Below, in pieces: positions 56,084 through 64,000 of a stretch of 64,000 bases of DNA. This DNA is from Flavobacterium ranwuense (GTDB lineage Bacteria; Bacteroidota; Bacteroidia; Flavobacteriales; Flavobacteriaceae), in assembly GCF_004349315.1 (NCBI RefSeq), contig NZ_SMLH01000003.1, positions 124,001 through 188,000 of the forward strand, in the 5' to 3' direction. The position numbers and the translations under genes were made by a program. Below the pieces are notes generated by a model. That model was not told where the DNA came from. It did no database searches and saw only the letters and a program-made list of their open reading frames with translations. How positions within the stretch are numbered: position 1 is the stretch's first letter; the number at the start of each line of letters is the position of its first letter.

Positions 56084-56980
56084 TTGAATCAACATCTAAC
56101 AACTCTGTTTCCAAACGCCATTTCAGTAGCCATCAAACGGGAAGATTTGATTCATCCTTTTATTTCCGGAAATAAATTCAGAAAGCTGAAATACAATTTG
56201 CTGCAAGCAAAAACGGAGTATTATGAAACGCTACTTACTTTTGGAGGTGCTTTTTCGAATCATGTAGCGGCAGTGGCTTTTGCAGGAAAAGAAAAAGGAT
56301 TTAAAACCATCGGAATTATTCGTGGGGATGAGTTAGGGAGTAAAATATCGGAGAATCCCACATTGTCATTCGCTCAAAATTGCGGAATGCAACTGGAATT
56401 TATTTCAAGGGAGAAGTACCGATTGAAAAGCGAACTTTCTTTTTTAGAGAACTTAAAACAGCAATTCGGGGACTTTTATCTAATACCTGAAGGCGGGACA
56501 AATGCGTTAGCCATCAAAGGTTGTCAAGAGATTCTAACTCCGGGAGACGCTGAATTTGATTATATTTGTTGCTCAATAGGAACTGGCGGAACCATTTCAG
56601 GAATTATTAACAGTGTTTTGCCACACCAAAAAGTTTTAGGATTTCCCGCTTTGAAAGGTGATTTTTTGAAAGAGGAAATTCGTAATTTTGCCCAAAATGA
56701 AAACTGGGAGTTAATTACCGAGTATCATTTTGGAGGTTACGGAAAAGTAAATGAAGCCTTAATCGAATTTATCAATCAGTTTTACAAGGAAAATCAAATT
56801 CCCTTGGATCCTATTTATACGGGAAAGATGGTTTTTGGCGTTATAGATTTAATTCAAAAAAACTATTTTCCTGCCAAATCAAAAATTTTACTAATTCATA
56901 CGGGTGGAATTCAGGGAATTCAAGGAATGAATGTGAAATTAAGAAACAAACAATTACCAACAATAGATATCTATGTTTAA
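56084..56980 (+). CDS. D-cysteine desulfhydrase / ACC deaminase-like PLP enzyme
   Basis: The 298-residue protein has a fold-type II PLP domain with lysine motif HPFISGNKFRKLKYN (Lys31 from this start), TFGGAFSNHVAAVAFAGKEKG, and CCSIGTGGTISGI as the phosphate loop. This group includes 1-aminocyclopropane-1-carboxylate deaminase and D-cysteine desulfhydrase; the two cannot be separated here, and desulfhydrase is more usual in non-plant-associated bacteria. The start is a TTG chosen from the promoter position. It overlaps the next gene by 8 nt. Confidence 0.82.
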   Translation: MNQHLTTLFPNAISVAIKREDLIHPFISGNKFRKLKYNLLQAKTEYYETLLTFGGAFSNHVAAVAFAGKEKGFKTIGIIRGDELGSKISENPTLSFAQNCGMQLEFISREKYRLKSELSFLENLKQQFGDFYLIPEGGTNALAIKGCQEILTPGDAEFDYICCSIGTGGTISGIINSVLPHQKVLGFPALKGDFLKEEIRNFAQNENWELITEYHFGGYGKVNEALIEFINQFYKENQIPLDPIYTGKMVFGVIDLIQKNYFPAKSKILLIHTGGIQGIQGMNVKLRNKQLPTIDIYV

Positions 56981-57881
56981 AAAAATCCTACTGCTTCTTA
57001 CCATAATTACTTTGATAGGTTGTAATGCCGCAAAACCTGTTATTGTAACAAAGAAAGCTCCTTTAAAACCAAAATCAGAAGTCGTTCGCACGATTAAAAA
57101 AACAGCTACATCAAGCTCTAATACAGCAAAAACAACTGTTGCAAAACCTGTAAAAAAAGAACAAAGTAATCGTGAAACAGAAGTAATCGTTTCAACATCA
57201 AAAACAGTAGTCACAAATGATGTTGTCGTATCTTATATTTCTAAATTTAAAGAAATTGCGATGGGAAACATGAAGAATTATGGGATTCCCGCAAGTATTA
57301 TTTTAGCTCAGGGGATTTTAGAATCAGGTGCAGGAAGAGGAGATTTAGCAATAAGTGCTAATAATCATTTTGGAATAAAATGTCATGCAGGATGGACAGG
57401 AGAAAGCGTTAAGCACGACGATGATACTGATCAGGAATGCTTTAGAAAATACGATAATCCTTCAGAATCATTCAAAGATCACGCTTTATTTTTAACGGGA
57501 AGAAGCAGGTATTCTAAACTATTCGGATTCTCAAAAGGCGATTATAAAGCTTGGGCAAAAGGCTTAAGAGCGGCAGGGTATGCCACAGATCCTAAATATC
57601 CGGATAAGTTGATTTCTTATATTGAGCGCTACAATTTGCACGAGTATGACAATCAGGTTTTAGATGTTAATTATGTGTCTAATGAAAAAGAGATGGTTGA
57701 GGAATTAACTATAGAATCCAGAAAGACAATCAGTCAAGACTTATTTTCATACGTTGTTCAAAAAGGGGATACGCTTTATTCCATTTCAAAAAAATTCGAT
57801 TTAAAAGTCGATGATTTAAAACAAAAAAATAATCTTTCTGACAGTATATTATCGATTGGACAGAGATTGGTAGTAAAATAA
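56973..57881 (+). CDS. glucosaminidase-LysM lipoprotein (peptidoglycan hydrolase)
   Basis: The 302-residue protein has a lipoprotein signal peptide (lipobox LIGC, Cys17), a Lys/Thr-rich linker to about residue 80, and a GH73-type glucosaminidase domain (about 85-240; ILAQGILESGAGRGDLA with candidate catalytic Glu117, NHFGIKCHAGWTGE, GYATDPKYPDKLISYIERY). A C-terminal LysM domain (about 256-302) completes it. It likely cleaves glycan strands from the periplasm. Its start overlaps the preceding gene by 8 nt, so the two are co-transcribed. Confidence 0.92.
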   Translation: MFKKILLLLTIITLIGCNAAKPVIVTKKAPLKPKSEVVRTIKKTATSSSNTAKTTVAKPVKKEQSNRETEVIVSTSKTVVTNDVVVSYISKFKEIAMGNMKNYGIPASIILAQGILESGAGRGDLAISANNHFGIKCHAGWTGESVKHDDDTDQECFRKYDNPSESFKDHALFLTGRSRYSKLFGFSKGDYKAWAKGLRAAGYATDPKYPDKLISYIERYNLHEYDNQVLDVNYVSNEKEMVEELTIESRKTISQDLFSYVVQKGDTLYSISKKFDLKVDDLKQKNNLSDSILSIGQRLVVK

Positions 57882-57912
57882 TTAAAAAATAACTATAACT
57901 CATAATTCATAA

Positions 57913-59199
57913 ATGTTGTATAAAAGAAGCAGTCAGCTTTTTGCTGAAGCAGAAAAAGTAATTCCGGGAGGTGTAAATTCACCAGTGAGAGCTTTTAAAG
58001 CAGTGGGTGGAACTCCAATTTTTGTCAAAAGTGCTAAAGGTGCTTATTTGTATGATGAAGATGGAAACCGTTTGATTGACTATATCAATTCTTGGGGTCC
58101 AATGATTTTAGGACACGCTTACGAACCGGTAGTACAAGCCGTGATTGAGAAAGCAAAATTAGGAACCTCTTTTGGGATGCCAACAGAATTGGAAACTCAA
58201 ATTGCAGCTTTGGCTGTTGCTATGGTTCCGAATATCGATAAAATCAGATTTGTAAACTCAGGTACTGAAGCATGTATGAGCGCTGTAAGGCTGGCTCGTG
58301 GATTTACTAAAAGAGACAAAATAATAAAATTTGCAGGTTGTTACCATGGTCATTCGGATTCGTTTTTAATCCAAGCGGGAAGTGGAGCAATTACTTTTGG
58401 TTCACCAAACAGTCCGGGAGTAACAGCAGGAACGGCAAAGGATACTTTACTTGCAAAATACAATGATTTAGATAATGTAGCCACTTTAATTGAAGCGAAT
58501 AAAAATGAAATTGCAGCCATAATCGTGGAGCCTGTTGCGGGGAACATGGGCTGTATTCCACCAAATAAAGGCTTTTTGGAAGGCTTGCGCCAATTGTGTA
58601 CCGATAACGGAATTCTATTGATTTTTGATGAGGTGATGACTGGATTCAGACTCGCAAGAGGCGGTGTTCAGGAATTATTTAATATAACTGCTGATATTGT
58701 TTGCTTCGGGAAAGTAATCGGTGGAGGATTGCCTGTTGGTGCTTTTGCCGCCCGTGCAGAAATTATGAATTATCTGGCTCCGTTAGGTCCCGTTTATCAA
58801 GCAGGAACATTGTCAGGAAATCCATTGGCAATGGCAGCAGGATTAGCGATGTTACAAGCATTAGATGCTGATCGTGCTATTTTTAAAAGATTAGAAGAGA
58901 AAACAGCATATTTGGCTGCAGGAATTGATAAAGTTTTAAAAGCAAATGATGTTGCATTTACAATCAACAGCATTGGATCTATGATTTCGGTTCATTTTGA
59001 TGCCGCTCCGGTTGTAGACTTTCAAACAGCTGCAAATGGCGATAATGAAACCTTCAAGAAATTCTTTCACGGATTATTGCAAGAAGGAATTTATATTGCG
59101 CCGTCTGCTTATGAAACATGGTTTATAACCGATGCATTAACGTATGAGGATTTAGATTTCACCATTCGAGCTATAGATAAAGTATCGAAAACATTTTAA
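57913..59199 (+). CDS. hemL: glutamate-1-semialdehyde 2,1-aminomutase
   Basis: The 428-residue enzyme has the class III aminotransferase fold with the PLP lysine in [17 protein letters not shown] (Lys267), plus [34 protein letters not shown] and [10 protein letters not shown]. It makes 5-aminolevulinate for haem from glutamate-1-semialdehyde. It starts 31 nt after the glucosaminidase gene, so the ACC-deaminase-like, glucosaminidase and hemL genes may share one transcript ending at the terminator. Confidence 0.97.
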   Translation: MLYKRSSQLFAEAEKVIPGGVNSPVRAFKAVGGTPIFVKSAKGAYLYDEDGNRLIDYINSWGPMILGHAYEPVVQAVIEKAKLGTSFGMPTELETQIAALAVAMVPNIDKIRFVNSGTEACMSAVRLARGFTKRDKIIKFAGCYHGHSDSFLIQAGSGAITFGSPNSPGVTAGTAKDTLLAKYNDLDNVATLIEANKNEIAAIIVEPVAGNMGCIPPNKGFLEGLRQLCTDNGILLIFDEVMTGFRLARGGVQELFNITADIVCFGKVIGGGLPVGAFAARAEIMNYLAPLGPVYQAGTLSGNPLAMAAGLAMLQALDADRAIFKRLEEKTAYLAAGIDKVLKANDVAFTINSIGSMISVHFDAAPVVDFQTAANGDNETFKKFFHGLLQEGIYIAPSAYETWFITDALTYEDLDFTIRAIDKVSKTF

Positions 59200-59201
59200 A
59201 T

Positions 59202-59229
59202 AAAAAAAGCCCCAATTGGGGCTTTTTTT
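59202..59229 (+). terminator. rho-independent terminator of hemL
   Basis: AAAAAGCCCC/GGGGCTTTTT palindrome with AATT centre. Confidence 0.92.
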
Positions 59230-59262
59230 ATGAAATAAGATGAAATATTTCAAGTGAATGGA

Positions 59263-59724
59263 TTATTTTTTATCACCCATTTCTGCTGGTTTTCTATCTT
59301 TATGATGTATCATTCTTTTTTTTATTCCGTGATGTTTTTTTCCTTTCATGTCATCCCATTTTTTATATTGTTCTGATGTAAGAATTTTTTTCATTCTTTC
59401 TTTCATAACAATTTGTTCGTCTAACATTTTGCTTTTTTTAGTAAAAAGTTCGTCAGAAGTTAGTTTTTTAGCCGAATCTTTAGTTGCTTTTCTTTCTGCC
59501 ATTCTAGCTTCTCTTTTGGCACTTTGTTCTGCAATGATTGTACTCATTTCTTTTTGTTGTGAAGCATTCAAATCTAATTCCAGAGTCATTTTTTTTAACT
59601 GCAATTGATTTCTTTGCTCAGGTGTCAATTGCTCCATTTGGGTGCGCTCTGGTCTTGCTTTTTTTTCTTGTGCAAAGCTTGTCATTCCGACAATTAATAA
59701 TGCAGCGATAAATAATTTTTTCAT
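59263..59724 (-). CDS. Spy/CpxP-like periplasmic protein
   Basis: The 153-residue protein has a signal peptide (ending TSFAQ) and a highly charged helical body with two LTxEQ-type motifs (QLTPEQRNQLQLKKMTLELDL and ILTSEQYKKWDDMKG). The pattern fits the LTxxQ/DUF4890 group of periplasmic metal- or stress-responsive chaperones. The tail is rich in His and Lys (KKHHGIKKRMIHHKDR), which could bind metal. It is next to a probable copper operon, but on the opposite strand. Confidence 0.78.
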   Translation of the reverse strand: MKKLFIAALLIVGMTSFAQEKKARPERTQMEQLTPEQRNQLQLKKMTLELDLNASQQKEMSTIIAEQSAKREARMAERKATKDSAKKLTSDELFTKKSKMLDEQIVMKERMKKILTSEQYKKWDDMKGKKHHGIKKRMIHHKDRKPAEMGDKK

Positions 59725-60041
59725 TTGTATTGTTTTAATTTTTATGCATATAGGACAATAATTTTCATAAAAAGTTTAATCGTTAACAAAAAATTATCGT
59801 TTGGATTTAATAGTAAATGAATATTTGTAGTAGCTATTTTTGTATATAAGACACCAAAAAAGTAGCTTTTATTGTTGCTAAAGCATGATATTTATTAGTT
59901 TTTATAAAGTTTAATTTTTCGACTTTTTGAGGTTATTTATTTAAATTATTTTGGATGACAATACTTTATTTTGAATTTGGTAAACAAGATTATTCTATTT
60001 AAAACATTTTTTATGACCTAATGATTTAGTAAATTCGCACC
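59725..60041. other. divergent promoter region before the copper-type operon
   Basis: AT-rich, no gene seen. TAAATTCG at 60030-60037 resembles a -7 box with one mismatch just before the GTG of the next gene, which would give an almost leaderless transcript; this assignment is weak. Confidence 0.4.
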
Positions 60042-60416
60042 GTGAAAAAAATCGTATTCATAATTGTATTAATCATGCTTGTAAAGCCAATTCTACCGGT
60101 TTTAGAGTATGTCGTGAATTATGAATATATTTCGAAAGTACTTTGTATCAATAAGGACAAACCTAAAATGCAATGTAACGGAAAATGTCATTTGATGAAA
60201 GAATTGGCTAAAGCTTCTGATGCTGAAAAGCCTCTTTCTTCCAATAAAAAAGGAACTTCTCAAATACTTGACGTACTCATTTTTGAGGAAATCAAATCTT
60301 TCGTAATTACACCCGTTTGTTTTGGTAACAAAGAAAAAATAAACTCATACTATTCTAATTTATACTTTCACTTGAATAGTGCTTCAGTATTTCATCCACC
60401 CCCTTTCATTTCTTAA
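60042..60416 (+). CDS. small Cys-motif membrane protein, probable copper link
   Basis: The 124-residue protein starts with GTG and has a hydrophobic N-terminal segment (about 3-24). A motif CINKDKPKMQCNGKCHLMKE follows with Cys35, Cys45, Cys49 and His50, which could bind copper; Cys93 lies in VCFGNKEK. The C-terminal end is aromatic and Pro-rich (FHPPPFIS). No function is known. It is 135 nt upstream of the MbnP-like gene on the same strand, which is the main reason to place it in the copper group. Confidence 0.7.
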   Translation: MKKIVFIIVLIMLVKPILPVLEYVVNYEYISKVLCINKDKPKMQCNGKCHLMKELAKASDAEKPLSSNKKGTSQILDVLIFEEIKSFVITPVCFGNKEKINSYYSNLYFHLNSASVFHPPPFIS

Positions 60417-60476
60417 ATTTTTATGCACGTAGTGTGCTTTTCTTGTCTGTTTTATGCAACGGATGAGATTCTGTTT

Positions 60477-60509
60477 GCTTTTTTTGGAAAAAAATCGTCC
60501 AAAAAAGGC
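60477..60509 (+). other. hairpin between the Cys-motif gene and the MbnP-like gene
   Basis: GCTTTTTTTGGA and TCCAAAAAAGGC form a stem with a 9-nt loop, without a following T run. It could be a processing or attenuation structure that sets the ratio of the two genes. Confidence 0.5.
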
Positions 60510-60551
60510 ATGCAAATCAATACCTAAATTTAAAATAAAAAAACTAAAGAA

Positions 60552-61331
60552 ATGAAATTTCAATTAAAAAATATACTAGCTGTACTAGCTATTGCCATAA
60601 CAATGTTTTCTTGTTCAAATGATGATAATGAAGCGATTACTGGTGAAGGAAACCTTAAATTAGAATTTGACAATACCTATAAAACGGCTGATTTTGCCAT
60701 GAATACTAATTATACAAATTCTAATGCTGAGGTTGTTGCTGTTTCGAAAGCGATGTATATTGTGAGTAACATTGTCTTGACAAAAGAAGATGGGACAACC
60801 TTTACCTATCCAAAAAGCCAAAGCTATTTTATCGTGGATGAAGCAACGCCTGCAACATTAGTATTGAATCTTTCCAATATTCCTGCAGGAAATTATACTA
60901 AAGTAAAATACGGAATAGGAGTTGATAAAACGCAATGGGAAGCGGGAGCAACCGGTCAAGGGGACTTTTTGGCGAAAGCCCAAACCGCAGGAATGATGTG
61001 GTCATGGAGTGCCGGCTATAAGTTTGTGGCTTTCGAAGGAACTTTTACTTCATCCACTGTGTCAACAGCAAAACAATTTAAAGTGCACACCGGACAAACT
61101 GGAACAGATTATAATTACACCGAAGTGACGCTAGATTTTCCTAAAATTGCTTTGGTAAGAACTACAATTACACCTCAGGTTCACATTATGGCCGACTTGT
61201 CTCAGCTTATTGATGGTGCCAATAAAATCAGTCTTTCAGAAGCCGCAACTGTTATGGGCGGGGCTAAATTAGCATTGGTTACTGCTAATGTTTCCTCTAT
61301 GTTTACAATAGACCATGTGCATAACGACTAA
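60552..61331 (+). CDS. MbnP-like copper-binding lipoprotein
   Basis: The 259-residue protein has a lipoprotein signal peptide (lipobox MFSC, Cys21) and the MbnP-family pattern. That pattern is a beta-rich body with YIVSNIVLTKEDG, KVKYGIGVDKTQW (Trp129), the Trp-x-Trp segment GMMWSWSAGYKFVAFEG (Trp150, Trp152) and a C-terminal HVHND. In the methanobactin system MbnP binds copper through a site containing a Trp-derived kynurenine. The di-haem partner enzyme that makes this change is encoded 58 nt downstream, matching the known MbnP-MbnH pair. Confidence 0.85.
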   Translation: MKFQLKNILAVLAIAITMFSCSNDDNEAITGEGNLKLEFDNTYKTADFAMNTNYTNSNAEVVAVSKAMYIVSNIVLTKEDGTTFTYPKSQSYFIVDEATPATLVLNLSNIPAGNYTKVKYGIGVDKTQWEAGATGQGDFLAKAQTAGMMWSWSAGYKFVAFEGTFTSSTVSTAKQFKVHTGQTGTDYNYTEVTLDFPKIALVRTTITPQVHIMADLSQLIDGANKISLSEAATVMGGAKLALVTANVSSMFTIDHVHND

Positions 61332-61389
61332 ATTTTAATGCAATAGCGGTTGGTTTTTTGGCTGACCGCTTTTTATAAAAATATAAAAA

Positions 61390-62430
61390 ATGAAAGCACA
61401 ATATATACTGTTGCTCATTTTGCCGTTGCTGTGGTCTTGCTCTAATGATAATGCCGAGGAATATCAGAATCTTCCATTAGACTTTCAAGTGCCGTCTAAT
61501 TTTCCGGTTTTGGCGTATGATTTAGCAAATAATCCACCAACAGAAAAAGGATTCGAACTCGGAAAAAAGCTTTTTTATGACGGGCGTTTGGCTTCGGATG
61601 GAATTGTTTCCTGTGGATTTTGTCACATTCAGGAAGACGCTTTTACGCATCATGGACACACTTTTAGTCATGGTGTTGATGACGCTATTGGAACACGAAA
61701 CACGCCACCAATTCAGAATTTGGCTTATCAAACCACTTTTATGTATGATGGAGCAACAACACATTTAGATTTGCAGCCTATTATTCCGTTTACGAGTCCC
61801 ATTGAAATGAATGGCGATTTTACCAAAGCCATCACTATGATGAAAGACGATCCAGCGTACCAAAAGCTATTTAAAAATGCTTTCACCGATGGACAAATTA
61901 ATTCCGAAAACATGCTCAAAGCCTTGGGACAATTTATGGTTATGGTCACGTCCTCGAATTCCCGTTTTGACAAGTACCGCCGCAACGAATCTGGCGGAAC
62001 CTTAACTAGGGATGAACAGGATGGATATGCAATTTTTAATCAAAAATGTGCCAGCTGTCACGCTACGGATTTGTTTACTGATAATTCTTTTAGAAATAAC
62101 GGTTTGCAAGTGAATCCTGCTATCGATGATGTCGGTCGTTTTCGTGTAACTGAGCTACCTCAGGACAAGTACAAATTTAAAGTACCAAGTCTTAGAAACA
62201 TAGAAAAAACGACGCCTTATATGCATGATGGACGACTATTTACGCTGGAAGCTGTCATGGAACATTACAATTCCGGAGTAGTGAATTCAGCTACTTTAGA
62301 CCCAATTTTATATAAAAACGGGTCACTCGGCATTCCTTTAACAACAAATGAAAAAATAAAAATAATCGCTTTTCTAAAAACATTGACGGACACGCAATAT
62401 CTAACGGATAAACGTTTTTCCGAATATTAA
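61390..62430 (+). CDS. di-haem cytochrome c peroxidase family protein (MbnH/MauG-like)
   Basis: The 346-residue protein has a lipoprotein signal peptide (lipobox LWSC, Cys17) and two CxxCH haem sites: Cys75-His79 (CGFCH) and Cys220-His224 (CASCH). It fits the bacterial cytochrome c peroxidase/MauG family. Its position directly after an MbnP-like gene, and the lipid anchor shared by both, suggest an MbnH-type enzyme that oxidises a Trp of the partner rather than a general peroxidase (inference). Confidence 0.9.
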   Translation: MKAQYILLLILPLLWSCSNDNAEEYQNLPLDFQVPSNFPVLAYDLANNPPTEKGFELGKKLFYDGRLASDGIVSCGFCHIQEDAFTHHGHTFSHGVDDAIGTRNTPPIQNLAYQTTFMYDGATTHLDLQPIIPFTSPIEMNGDFTKAITMMKDDPAYQKLFKNAFTDGQINSENMLKALGQFMVMVTSSNSRFDKYRRNESGGTLTRDEQDGYAIFNQKCASCHATDLFTDNSFRNNGLQVNPAIDDVGRFRVTELPQDKYKFKVPSLRNIEKTTPYMHDGRLFTLEAVMEHYNSGVVNSATLDPILYKNGSLGIPLTTNEKIKIIAFLKTLTDTQYLTDKRFSEY

Positions 62431-62436
62431 TTTCCG

Positions 62437-62577
62437 AAGCTATTTCCTGCTGTACACTACAAGTCCTCGCGAAAAAAGCCGTTTTTCTAAGTTCTGAAAA
62501 GGGCTTCCTTTGGTCGCTTTTTCAGGACAAGGAAAACAAGCTTTTTCGCTCTGGGCTTTCCGTTTCCATCAGGGCTA
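62437..62577. repeat. dispersed hairpin element, copy E
   Basis: Left end GAAGCTATTTCCTGCTGTAC and right end TTTCCGTTTCCATCAGGGC frame two paired arms of about 36 nt. The loop GCTTCCTTTGGTCGC is at 62503-62517. It lies inside the copper-type operon, directly before its last gene. Confidence 0.85.
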
Positions 62578-62589
62578 AAAACAACAAAT

Positions 62590-63549
62590 ATGAAAAAATA
62601 CGCACTACTATTTCTGCTGCTTTTTCAATTGGCAAACGCCACCGAAAAAGACAGTTTAAACACTGTTAATCCATTTGTAAAATACCATTCGTTTCTTGAA
62701 GAAGAGGATTTTTGTGATGCTTGCGGTTGCTCAGCCAGCGGTGGAAGCATGGGATTTACATCGATGTTAAATTCTAATTTTGTCGGGATACGGTATTTCA
62801 ATCAACAGTACAAATCCATGGATGGTTTGTACAGCAATTCGCCTTGGTACAAGGAAAATTTCAACACCGTTCAGGCTTGGGGCAGAATTCCAGTTAGCGA
62901 GACTGTTCAGGTTTCGGCTTTAATTCCGTATCATTTTCATGAGAGAGAAACGGCAACAGGCAATAAAAGTATAAATGGAATTGGTGATATTACGGTTTTG
63001 GCGATGTATCGTTTGTATCAAACCCACAAAGACAGTACTTTTTTGGTGCATACGTTGCAATTAGGAGGTGGGATAAAAGCGCCAACGGGAAAATTTAACG
63101 AAGCTAATTCCGGAAGTATAAATCCAAGTTTTCAGGTAGGAACGGGAAGTTGGGATTATCTTTTGGCTACCGAATATGTCGTTAAAAGAAAGCAGTTTGG
63201 TTTGAATTTCATGCTAAATTATGTGATAAAAACCGAAAATCAAAAGAACTACCGTTTTGGAAATCAGTTGAATTATGCAGGAACTTTTTTCTATTTATAC
63301 GAGAAAAATAGCTTTTCTATAGTTCCACAACTTGGTTTTGCGGGCGAAGTCTATGAAAGCAATTATCAGCACAATCAAAAATTGAAAAACACAAATGGAG
63401 ATATTCTTTTCGGGAAAATTGGTTTAGAAGTAGGGAAGGAAAGACTTTCTTTTGGAGCCAATGCCATGTTACCTATCAATCAAAACCTTACGGGTGGCAA
63501 TGTAGAAGCTAATTATCGTTGGAGTATCAATTTGAATTACAGTTTGTAA
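62590..63549 (+). CDS. outer-membrane beta-barrel protein with CxxCxC motif
   Basis: The 319-residue protein has a signal peptide (ending LANAT). Close after it comes a FCDACGCSASGGS motif (Cys42, Cys45, Cys47), and the rest is made of barrel-type strands ending in the aromatic NYRWSINLNYSL. The Cys motif near the mature N terminus probably faces the periplasm and could bind copper from the MbnP-like protein. It follows the di-haem gene after hairpin copy E. Its transport role is inferred from the context only. Confidence 0.78.
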   Translation: MKKYALLFLLLFQLANATEKDSLNTVNPFVKYHSFLEEEDFCDACGCSASGGSMGFTSMLNSNFVGIRYFNQQYKSMDGLYSNSPWYKENFNTVQAWGRIPVSETVQVSALIPYHFHERETATGNKSINGIGDITVLAMYRLYQTHKDSTFLVHTLQLGGGIKAPTGKFNEANSGSINPSFQVGTGSWDYLLATEYVVKRKQFGLNFMLNYVIKTENQKNYRFGNQLNYAGTFFYLYEKNSFSIVPQLGFAGEVYESNYQHNQKLKNTNGDILFGKIGLEVGKERLSFGANAMLPINQNLTGGNVEANYRWSINLNYSL

Positions 63550-63554
63550 AATAG

Positions 63555-63587
63555 AAAAAGGAGTTTCGATTGAAACTCCTTTTTTTA
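63555..63587. terminator. bidirectional terminator
   Basis: AAAAAGGAGTTTC/GAAACTCCTTTTT with a GATT loop serves the barrel gene and the convergent lysS. Confidence 0.9.
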
Positions 63588-63610
63588 TAAATATATTTTA
63601 TCGAATAAAA

Positions 63611-64000
<390 letters not shown>

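Overview
The window reads as chromosome of a Flavobacterium-like member of the Bacteroidota. Supporting signs are the low G+C, the gliding/type IX secretion cluster gldKLMN, a type IX cargo with a C-terminal sorting domain, SusC-style carboxypeptidase-regulatory domains on outer-membrane receptors, and many promoters of the Bacteroidota form TAnnTTTG. No transposase, integrase, prophage gene or CRISPR array was seen. The content is mostly housekeeping, but the intergenic DNA is rich in dispersed repeats and regulatory structure.

Layout. 1-7.2 kb: end of a DedA protein, then a minus-strand series miaB, sigma-54-type activator, lptE, a TPR protein, secG, groES, groEL. 7.2-17 kb: a small membrane protein, topA, a degenerate arginase-fold protein and gldKLMN, the motor and ring of type IX secretion. 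17-25.5 kb: FAD oxidoreductase, DUF983, ABC-F ATPase, a divergent APP1-like phosphatase and diacylglycerol-kinase pair, a FemAB-like acyltransferase, pterin carbinolamine dehydratase, DUF1761 and a secreted leucine-rich-repeat protein. 25.7-28.6 kb: two identical initiator tRNAs, era and der. 28.6-35.9 kb: envelope proteins, with a TonB receptor preceded by an Rrf2 regulator. 36-42.3 kb: two TPM proteins, LemA, MerR, an M23 peptidase, then alaS.

42.5-53.3 kb: lipoproteins, GSCFA, a long aromatic amino acid hydroxylase (which needs the dehydratase at 23.7 kb for cofactor recycling), a phytase-like esterase, truncated haemoglobin, ilvA with an isoleucine-rich attenuator, DUF4136, hutU and a tiny DUF5522 protein. 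53.4-59.7 kb: an HExxH-like small membrane protein, a type IX cargo, a D-cysteine desulfhydrase-like enzyme, a glucosaminidase-LysM lipoprotein, hemL and a Spy-like protein. 60-63.5 kb: a probable copper operon (small Cys protein, MbnP-like lipoprotein, di-haem MbnH/MauG-like peroxidase, Cys-motif beta-barrel). The window ends in lysS.

The most interesting signals are: (i) a 57-nt leader ORF, 9 of whose 18 codons are Ile or Val, followed by a terminator in front of ilvA; (ii) five copies of an intergenic element, four of which have conserved ends, a conserved apical loop and sequence-divergent but self-complementary arms; (iii) a shared motif ATGTATTTnRTCGATT upstream of gldK, of the type IX cargo and of the LRR protein, with matching spacing to the promoter in the first two; (iv) the MbnP/MbnH-like operon; (v) a duplicated palindromic operator between the Rrf2 gene and a TonB receptor.
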